In this document: positions 1-5,213 of the stretch, one piece after another
Numbering within the stretch: the first letter of the stretch is position 1
Layout of the letters: each line of letters begins with the position of its first letter
From: Candidatus Hydrothermarchaeota archaeon
Lineage (GTDB): Archaea > Hydrothermarchaeota > Hydrothermarchaeia > Hydrothermarchaeales > WAQR01
NCBI GenBank assembly: GCA_015520145.1
Contig: WAQR01000088.1
Location: forward strand, 1-8,293
Length of the DNA: 8,293 nt
Direction: 5' to 3'
Translations under genes and position numbers: made by a program
Notes under the pieces: model-generated
What the model saw: the letters and a program-made list of their open reading frames with translations, nothing else
The model's database searches: none
What the model was told of the DNA's origin: nothing

Positions 1-1092
1 AACCCCGTCAATCGTCAGATTGGCTGTCAAAAAGATGCTTATATTATCATATGACGTCCAATTAAAATTGACTGATGAAGGGACAATCGAATTGTTTTGT
101 GGATAATTAAGCTCAATAAGGTATGGAGGGGATGTATCCACAGTAAAAGTTATATCTTTGTTATTTATCTTGCCTGAATTATTGCCGTAAAACGTTGCCG
201 TGTAATATCCTTCCGCCAGAGCCTGGACAGTAACATTATACCAGTGTGACAGGGTATCGTTGACAAGAGTATAGTTCGCACCGTCTACAACCACCCAGCC
301 GTCTGTAATGTTCACGTTCGTGACCGACATGTTGAAGTGAATATTGCTGCCGTTGGCATAAGTGGTATTCTGGGGCGATTCTATAACGATCTCCGGGGCA
401 GTGAAATTGATAGTAAAATAGACTGTTTTTGAATTATTGTTTCCAGAGATGTCCTGGACATAGAATGTTGCGTTATAGTCCCCTTCTGATGGGAGTGATT
501 GATGCTGTGAACTCAGGTTAAAAAAATGGTACAGGGTATCATTACCCATTGTCATGTTCTGCCCGCCGTCTATGCTGACAATTGCCCAGTTTAGAGCCTC
601 GTTTACCGTGATGTTGTAATCTATATCCGCAACCCCATAAGTAGACCCGTTTATAGGCGACTTAGGAGTTATGACAGGCGGCGTAATATCTATTGTAAGC
701 GTCCTTACTGCCTCACTGCCCCAGTTGCCTGCAGAATCACTTGCCCGTATAGTATATGTATGTACTCCTTCAATCATGCTCGTATTTGTCAGGGTGCACG
801 AGACCGAGGTACCGCTGCCTATGATTGTCATATCATAGTTCACGCCGTCAAGCTCCAGCAGACATTGTGAGATTACACTCGCAGAATCCACAACCGTTGC
901 ATTGAACGTAATGCTTGTATTTCTGGTGTAGCTGTTGTCGGGAGGCGTTGGTAGTACATAGGTCACAGTCGGCGGTGTGAAATCATGCTCCCCACCTCCA
1001 ACAGCACCGGCAAAACCTGCTAGGAACACAAAAGCTACTATCGCCCACCATATACCATTTTTTACAGCTTTATCTCCTAAATATCCTAACAT
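1..1092 (-). CDS. Secreted Ig-like repeat surface protein, N-terminal 364 residues (partial, C-terminus outside window)
   Basis: I read this open frame directly from the minus strand; it has no stop before the left edge. An ATG at 1092-1090 starts a short polar segment, then a hydrophobic stretch (about residues 14-31, containing WWAIVAFVFLAGFAGAV) and a Gly-rich site, which looks like a signal peptide or N-terminal anchor. Four repeats of about 90-98 residues follow. They open with TPP/TAP/SPP plus hydrophobic residues at about 39, 137, 231 and 321 and have Ig-like beta-sandwich character. Repeats 2 and 3 share an NDTLxH motif followed by aromatic residues and N(L/V)(S/T) at 184-193 and 278-287. 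About 23 N-X-S/T sequons are visible, and C77 with C99 could form a disulfide in repeat 1. It is probably a cell-envelope or S-layer-associated glycoprotein; ligand and function are unknown. The start is the only ATG after in-frame stops at 1152-1157 and has no good ribosome site nearby. Confidence 0.85.
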   Translation of the reverse strand, partial: MLGYLGDKAVKNGIWWAIVAFVFLAGFAGAVGGGEHDFTPPTVTYVLPTPPDNSYTRNTSITFNATVVDSASVISQCLLELDGVNYDMTIIGSGTSVSCTLTNTSMIEGVHTYTIRASDSAGNWGSEAVRTLTIDITPPVITPKSPINGSTYGVADIDYNITVNEALNWAIVSIDGGQNMTMGNDTLYHFFNLSSQHQSLPSEGDYNATFYVQDISGNNNSKTVYFTINFTAPEIVIESPQNTTYANGSNIHFNMSVTNVNITDGWVVVDGANYTLVNDTLSHWYNVTVQALAEGYYTATFYGNNSGKINNKDITFTVDTSPPYLIELNYPQNNSIVPSSVNFNWTSYDNISIFLTANLTIDGV

Positions 1093-1164
1093 AGCTGACA
1101 CATCTAAGAACGCCTGAAATTCGGTCTCCTGCTTTACCCTACCAAGCTTACCCTATCAAGCCCA

Positions 1165-1172
1165 CATATAAA
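1165..1172 (-). promoter_or_regulatory. Archaeal TATA box (TTTATATG) of the surface-protein gene
   Basis: The minus strand reads TTTATATG here, in a 134-base gap between the ATPase stop and the surface-protein start. By the usual archaeal spacing of about 26 bases, transcription would begin near 1142 and leave a leader of about 50 bases. An AGGAG at 1130-1126 lies in that leader but is more than 30 bases from the ATG at 1092, too far for ordinary Shine-Dalgarno use. No in-frame start lies at the right distance from it. Confidence 0.45.
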
Positions 1173-1226
1173 TATTGGCGTCCAGACTATTTTAGGTTTA
1201 CTGAAAACAGGGGACAATCCGCCTCA

Positions 1227-2504
1227 TTAATACCCATACCCCAGCAGCCACTTCCACAGCGGAACGAACTTTATCTTCTTCCCCTTAAATTCTTCTTCAC
1301 CCTCGTAGTCCCAGGTTACGACAAGAAGGCTGCTGCATTTTAGCTCTTTTGAAGCCTTGACAAGCGACCTTAATTCCCTCCGCTTTGTGCCTGAATCATC
1401 CAGGTCATAGCAGACCTGGATTAACCGGGTTATTTTATTTCCCTCCTTAAGCAAGAAGTCTACCTCGTGATTCTGTGAGCCTTTATAATAATAGATATTG
1501 ATTAACGGGTTTTCATTTGTTTCCCTCATCAACTCAAGGAACACAGTATTTTCCATGAGCTTTCCATAATCCCCTGAAAACCTTACTATTTTTGTAAGAC
1601 CTGTATCGCACAAATAAACTTTCTTTGGAAACGCCTTGCGCATGTGCGCCCTGGCAGAATACCGTTCCAGAAAAAAGAAAAATGCAGTATCTTCAAGCCT
1701 GTCCAGGTAATCATATACTGTATCCTTTGCTGTTTTGAGTTCAATTGACTTTGCCTTTTTGTATATGGAATTGGCAGTAATCTCGTTTGAAAAATTCTGG
1801 AGCATGTATTCCAGGATAAACCTGGCCAGGGCAGGGTTCTTGATATTATGCCTTTCTATGAAATCCCTGTAAAGTATTAGATCAGCATATTCTCTCAAGA
1901 TTCTTATTTTATCGCTGCTAAAGGAAATGTCCGGGAAGCCCCCGTACTCCAGGTATTCTTTTAGCACATTCCTGACTCTTGCCTCCTCGTCTTTAGTCAC
2001 TGCTTTCTTTGTTTTGTGTCCTTTTGAGGTGAGAAATTCAGAGAAGTCAAAGGGCAGCAGCCAGTAAGAAAGTGTTCTGCCTCTCATCTGGGTCGCAATC
2101 TCTTTTGAAAGAAGCCTTGATGATGAGCCTGTAATCACCACTTTATACTTTTTCAATTCATGGAGTTCCCTGAGGATTATCTCCCAGCCGTCCATGACCT
2201 GAATCTCATCCAGGAACAGATACCTTGGAGTCCTGCCAAACAATTCGATATATATCCGTATGATATCCCTGAGTTCGCTGTATTTTGTATCCCTTATGCG
2301 GGAATCTTCAAAATTCAGATACATGACATCATCTAATCCGCGCCTGAGCTGGTGCATAAAATAAGTCTTACCTGCCCTTCTCGGCCCTATTATGGATACT
2401 GCAAAATCGGATTTGATATCAATTTTCAGCTTTCTGTGAATGTGTTCCGGCATGAATTCCTCGTATTCCAACAGAAAGTCAACAACTTTGCTTTTATCGA
2501 TCAT
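1227..2504 (-). CDS. AAA family ATPase with DUF4143 (PD-(D/E)XK-like) C-terminal domain
   Basis: A 425-residue protein of the AAA_14/DUF4143 family, a normal length for it. The ATPase domain shows Walker A GPRRAGKT (40-47), Walker B YLFLDE (95-100), and a sensor-1-like TGSSSR (125-130) followed by MRGR (140-143), a frequent family signature. EYLEYGGFPD (183-192) leads into the DUF4143 part. The C-terminal nuclease-like fold shows HEVDFLL (346-352, D349) and LIQVCYD (361-367), where the ExK of active PD-(D/E)XK enzymes is not present; nuclease activity is therefore doubtful. Cellular roles for this family are poorly defined; links to DNA handling or toxin-like systems have been suggested, and I make no specific claim. 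It stands alone: the upstream kinase gene ends 82 bases before it, and the gap carries a strong TATA box with operator-like repeats. The ATG at 2504 lies almost exactly where transcription should begin, so the mRNA is probably leaderless. Confidence 0.9.
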   Translation of the reverse strand: MIDKSKVVDFLLEYEEFMPEHIHRKLKIDIKSDFAVSIIGPRRAGKTYFMHQLRRGLDDVMYLNFEDSRIRDTKYSELRDIIRIYIELFGRTPRYLFLDEIQVMDGWEIILRELHELKKYKVVITGSSSRLLSKEIATQMRGRTLSYWLLPFDFSEFLTSKGHKTKKAVTKDEEARVRNVLKEYLEYGGFPDISFSSDKIRILREYADLILYRDFIERHNIKNPALARFILEYMLQNFSNEITANSIYKKAKSIELKTAKDTVYDYLDRLEDTAFFFFLERYSARAHMRKAFPKKVYLCDTGLTKIVRFSGDYGKLMENTVFLELMRETNENPLINIYYYKGSQNHEVDFLLKEGNKITRLIQVCYDLDDSGTKRRELRSLVKASKELKCSSLLVVTWDYEGEEEFKGKKIKFVPLWKWLLGYGY

Positions 2505-2517
2505 TGGTAATATATTG

Positions 2518-2557
2518 AAGGAAAAAATATATAAAAATTTTCCTTATTAGAAGGAAA
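2518..2557 (-). promoter_or_regulatory. TATA box of the ATPase gene embedded in inverted AAGGAAAA/TTTTCCTT half-sites
   Basis: Reading the minus strand from 2557, there is TTTCCTT (2557-2551), a 5-base spacer, AAGGAAAA (2545-2538), a 12-base AT core TTTTTATATATT (2537-2526), then TTTTCCTT (2525-2518). The core contains the TATA box TTTATATA (2535-2528). The two inner arms are a perfect 8-base inverted repeat that brackets it, and the outer arm makes a second palindrome of 7-base arms. AAGGAAAA also occupies the BRE position bound by TFB. The TATA centre is about 27 bases from the ATG at 2504, which predicts a leaderless transcript. The arrangement suggests a dimeric regulator that would compete with TBP/TFB, possibly an autoregulatory one; that role is inference. 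Confidence 0.6.
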
Positions 2558-2586
2558 CTTTAATATGTATGCGGCACAGATTTATA

Positions 2587-3381
2587 TTATGATTTGCCTG
2601 CTGTACTCTTTTCAGTAGGCAGCGTGAAATAAAACCTGCTCCCCTTACCTTCCTCACTCTCGACCCACACCCGGCCCTTATTCAGCTCCACCAGGTTCTT
2701 GACTATCGCCAGGCCAAGTCCCACACCCGAGTATCTTCGACTGGGACCCCCATCTACCTGATAGAAACAATCAAATATTGACGGCAGATCTTCCTCTGGT
2801 ATCCCTATCCCGTTATCCTCGACACAGAAACATACATAATCATGGAGTTTTTCAGTCTTAATTGTGACCACACCTCTCCTTCCATTCCCACTGAATTTAA
2901 CTGCGTTGTCAATCAGATTGGATAGTATCTGATTAACAGAATTCTCGTCTGCATATATGAATTTGGTGCCGTCCCTGATATCCAATTTAAGTTCAACCCC
3001 CCTCTCCTTTATTACACAATCAAACTCCTTCACCTTCTCGCTTAATAACTCACTTACGTCGATAGGGACTGGTTCGACCCTCATTTTATAGGATTCTATC
3101 TTTGAGCAGTCAACAAGAGATCCGATAATCCTGTTCTGTCTGTCGATATTCCTCTTAATTAGATTGATATACTCCCTTCCCTCTTCACTTTTTATTTCAT
3201 CTTCCAGAAAACCGACTGCCCCACTTATCACTGTCAGGGGTGTTCTAAGCTCATGGGAGACGTTGGAGAGTATCTCATCCTTTATCCTGATGAGATCGTT
3301 TAACCGTTCATACGCTTCCTGGAGCTTTACATAAGCCTGTTGAAGTGACTCTCTGTTTCCCGTTTCATCTAAATCCAGCAT
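2587..3381 (-). CDS. Soluble orphan sensor histidine kinase (HisKA + HATPase_c)
   Basis: A 264-residue kinase with complete catalytic motifs. A predicted coiled coil (about 10-35) leads into the H-box SNVSHELRTPL, with phospho-acceptor H43. The N-box QILSNLIDNAVKFS (N155, N159), the G1 box VEDNGIGIP (D189, G191, G193), the F-box around F203 and the G2 box SGVGLGLAIV (219, 221, 223) follow in normal order. It should autophosphorylate and pass phosphate to a response regulator, but none is encoded in the window. It has no transmembrane segment and no PAS, GAF or other sensor domain, so it is shorter than most archaeal kinases and may need a partner for sensing. The ATG at 3381 is preceded by an in-frame TAA about 8 bases upstream, so it is not simply a mis-called start. 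A weak GGGG element at 3395-3392 lies about 10 bases before it. The DNA upstream is AT-rich and non-coding, which argues against a recently lost sensor domain. Confidence 0.93.
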   Translation of the reverse strand: MLDLDETGNRESLQQAYVKLQEAYERLNDLIRIKDEILSNVSHELRTPLTVISGAVGFLEDEIKSEEGREYINLIKRNIDRQNRIIGSLVDCSKIESYKMRVEPVPIDVSELLSEKVKEFDCVIKERGVELKLDIRDGTKFIYADENSVNQILSNLIDNAVKFSGNGRRGVVTIKTEKLHDYVCFCVEDNGIGIPEEDLPSIFDCFYQVDGGPSRRYSGVGLGLAIVKNLVELNKGRVWVESEEGKGSRFYFTLPTEKSTAGKS

Positions 3382-3426
3382 AGATATTTATCCCCACATT
3401 GCCTATATCTTTTTAATTTTTTAATG

Positions 3427-3437
3427 CATATAATAAA
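3427..3437 (-). promoter_or_regulatory. Probable TATA element of the histidine kinase gene
   Basis: The minus strand reads TTTATTATATG here. Its centre is about 50 bases before the kinase ATG, so transcription would begin near 3406 and give a leader of about 25 bases that includes the weak GGGG ribosome site. A second AT-rich candidate, ACTATATAT, lies at 3462-3454. Which of the two is used cannot be told from sequence alone. Confidence 0.4.
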
Positions 3438-3532
3438 TATTATTTACAATGCAATATATAGTTTTAGGGTTTACACTAACGTAGTCCGGTCTGTAATCCA
3501 TTACCTGTCCCCTATGTCCCACACAACCTATA

Positions 3533-3589
3533 ACCACGTACTAATACCACGTACTATTGTACTATTATACCACGTACCTACACCACGTA
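3533..3589. repeat. Four copies of ACCACGTA with 13/23/13-base spacing at the sulfatase 3' end
   Basis: On the plus strand ACCACGTA begins at 3533, 3546, 3569 and 3582. On the minus strand this is TACGTGGT, and the copy at 3589-3582 spans the last codons (Tyr-Val-Val) of the sulfatase-family gene. The three further copies lie after its stop, in a unit close to GTACGTGGTATTA. The wider gap between copies 2 and 3 holds a partial repeat, GTACTATT twice (3551-3558 and 3559-3566). The pattern suggests slippage or local duplication that started at the gene's 3' end. It is too short and too closely spaced to be a CRISPR array. Confidence 0.75.
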
Positions 3590-5074
3590 TCCAAGCGCCT
3601 TTAGCATCTCCTCCGTCTCCTTATCGACAGGGCGCCTGACTGCGGTCTCATTTCGTCTGACATCTTCCTTCCAGCGCAGAAGCTGCGACCTCAATCTCTC
3701 TGCTACCTCTTTCTCTGAACTGATAAGATTTTTCGTCTCCTTTGGATCGTCTTTTATGTTGTAGAGTTCTTCCTTTTCAATATCGAAACGTCCAACTTTG
3801 CGGCATGGCTTGATACCCTCTGGATTATAGATATATTTCCATTGATTTGTCCTTATCGAATAGATCTTATTTGACAGTTGAGAATATGCATATATATCCG
3901 TATCTGAACCCGTATCATTATACTCTCCCTCTTCTCCAGTATAGTCCTCCCCGATACTGTCATTTCCTCCTAATGCCAGGGGTACCAGACTCCTGCCCTG
4001 CATCTCCTCACCCCTGGGCATCCCCAGGATCTCCAGGATGGTCGGGGTGATATCGATGCTCTCAACCTGGTCATCGATTACCCTGCCTTCAGGCAATACT
4101 GAAGGGAGTTTCATAATCAGCGGGACCTTCAACTCACCATCATATAGAGTACAGCCGTGCTTGAAATAATAAAAATGTTCATACAGCCCCTCCCCGTGGT
4201 CTGCGCTGATAATTATCAGAGTATTATCCTGGAGATTGTACTCTTCTACTGCACTTAGCAACTGTCCGATATACTCATCTGTAGTCAGTATCTCCCCGTC
4301 ATACAGGGCTATCATGTGGTTATAGTCCTCATCTGTCAGATTGACTCTCTTTTTTGGGATATAGTCGAGCTGTTCATTGCTGCCGTTTATACTACCATTG
4401 TAATCAGGGTCAAAGATCCTGTCATACGGTTGTGGTGGTTGATACGGGTTGTGGGGATTGATATAATGCAGCCAGACAAAGAATTTTCTATCCCTGTTAT
4501 CCTTTAACCAGTTGATGGCGTTCAGTGTTATGTGCTTATCCCACATCTCCTGCGGTACCCGAGAGTCGATGAATGCTGACCCACTACAGAAACGTCTCTC
4601 AAACCCTTTCCCGATTATCAGGATCTCATCTTGAAGTTTTGTCCTCTCTTTTTTGCACAGATTGCTCACAAATGCAGCAGTGGCAAAACCGTTCTCCTTA
4701 AGTATCTCGGCAATGGTTGGTACTGATAGGTCTATTAACATCTTATTTTCCAGAACCCCATGTGTCTCTGGATAAGTCGATGTCATTATTGAAGGCAGTG
4801 TCGGCCAGGTCACAGTTGACTGGGCGATCGCATTCGAAAACAGCACCCCCTCCCTGGCAACCCTGTCGATATTTGGACTCGTATTCCTCTCATATCCATA
4901 GGCACCCAGGTGGTCAGGACGCAGGGTATCAACTGTGATAAGGATAACATTGATATCACTGGATGTTGAAGTCTGTTTTGGAAAAAACCTGTCCATGATT
5001 AAATTTGACTTGACAGATATTATGCCAGAGATTGCCAGAACAATCAGGATGATATAAAAGGTTTTCTTTTTCAT
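3578..5074 (-). CDS. Sulfatase/alkaline phosphatase superfamily hydrolase, membrane-anchored or secreted
   Basis: The proposed ATG at 5074 gives 498 residues; an upstream in-frame ATG at 5116 would add 14 acidic residues. I prefer 5074 because it opens with MKKK and a hydrophobic segment (about 6-21), a classic signal or anchor, and because the TATA box at 5133-5140 predicts transcription starting near 5110. From 5074, the metal-site motifs are VDTLRPDHLGAYGY (D49), HYINPHNPY (H203, H208), SADHGEGLYEH (D292, H293) and KHG (305-307). SIDITPTILEILG and ELYNIKDDPKE are typical of the sulfatase fold. The nucleophile region reads QSTVTWPTLPSIMTS: by alignment the CxPxR cysteine is T89 and the arginine is a leucine. 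It therefore cannot form formylglycine and may act as a phosphatase, phosphodiesterase or phospho-transferase outside the cell. An acidic low-complexity insert sits at about 370-393. Substrate is unknown. Confidence 0.88.
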   Translation of the reverse strand: MKKKTFYIILIVLAISGIISVKSNLIMDRFFPKQTSTSSDINVILITVDTLRPDHLGAYGYERNTSPNIDRVAREGVLFSNAIAQSTVTWPTLPSIMTSTYPETHGVLENKMLIDLSVPTIAEILKENGFATAAFVSNLCKKERTKLQDEILIIGKGFERRFCSGSAFIDSRVPQEMWDKHITLNAINWLKDNRDRKFFVWLHYINPHNPYQPPQPYDRIFDPDYNGSINGSNEQLDYIPKKRVNLTDEDYNHMIALYDGEILTTDEYIGQLLSAVEEYNLQDNTLIIISADHGEGLYEHFYYFKHGCTLYDGELKVPLIMKLPSVLPEGRVIDDQVESIDITPTILEILGMPRGEEMQGRSLVPLALGGNDSIGEDYTGEEGEYNDTGSDTDIYAYSQLSNKIYSIRTNQWKYIYNPEGIKPCRKVGRFDIEKEELYNIKDDPKETKNLISSEKEVAERLRSQLLRWKEDVRRNETAVRRPVDKETEEMLKALGYVV

Positions 5075-5132
5075 TTCAAACTCTTCTATTCCTCGTTCTA
5101 TATCTTCTACTATCATTTAACGTCTATTTAAA

Positions 5133-5140
5133 GATATAAA
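5133..5140 (-). promoter_or_regulatory. TATA box (TTTATATC) of the sulfatase-family gene
   Basis: The minus strand reads TTTATATC within a longer T/A run in the 97-base gap after the helicase gene. Its centre lies about 20 bases before the ATG at 5116 and about 62 before the ATG at 5074. Normal archaeal spacing places the transcript start near 5110, which would leave the upstream ATG out or at the very edge and give a leader of about 36 bases to the second ATG. AAGAG (5085-5081) and GAGGA (5094-5090) in that leader are weak ribosome-site candidates. Confidence 0.5.
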
Positions 5141-5146
5141 AATATG

Positions 5147-5187
5147 CCTATCCATTCCTATCCATTAGTACGGAGATAGTACGGAGA
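5147..5187. repeat. Two adjacent perfect tandem duplications (10-base x2, 11-base x2)
   Basis: On the plus strand CCTATCCATT occurs twice in direct tandem (5147-5156 and 5157-5166). TAGTACGGAGA then occurs twice in tandem (5166-5176 and 5177-5187), sharing one base with the previous block. Both pairs are perfect, which suggests recent slippage. They lie between the helicase stop and the sulfatase-family TATA box, so they set the spacing of the promoter's upstream DNA. Confidence 0.85.
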
Positions 5188-5190
5188 TAT

Positions 5191-5211
5191 CCACATGGGA
5201 TGACCCAATGG
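5191..5211 (-). terminator. Short stem-loop just after the XPB stop codon
   Basis: The minus strand after the TGA at 5216-5214 reads CCATTGGG (5211-5204), a 4-base loop, then CCCATGTGG (5199-5191). These pair as a 7-base stem with a small bulge. It could mark or protect the 3' end of the TPR-XPB transcript. The next T-rich run on this strand (about 5142-5136) would suit archaeal termination, but it overlaps the sulfatase TATA box. Assignment is tentative. Confidence 0.3.
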
Positions 5212-5213
5212 AC

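Noticed and set aside
3382..3577. Decayed sensor domain or hidden small RNA in the 196-base gap before the kinase
   Set aside because: No frame shows sensor-like sequence, and no convincing stable structure was seen beyond AT-rich promoter elements and the short repeats.
3533..3589. Possible CRISPR-like array
   Set aside because: The repeated unit is only 8 bases with 5-15-base gaps, and one copy is coding sequence. No leader or cas gene is present.
3424..3639. A 71-codon plus-strand frame across the kinase/sulfatase intergenic region
   Set aside because: Its composition follows the AT-rich gap and the repeat tract, it runs antisense into the sulfatase-family gene, and it shows no ribosome site or family resemblance.
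5114..5116. ATG at 5116 as the start of the sulfatase-family protein
   Set aside because: It would place 14 acidic residues before a Lys-rich signal sequence and sits too close to the TATA box. The ATG at 5074 fits better, although a leaderless start at 5116 cannot be fully excluded.
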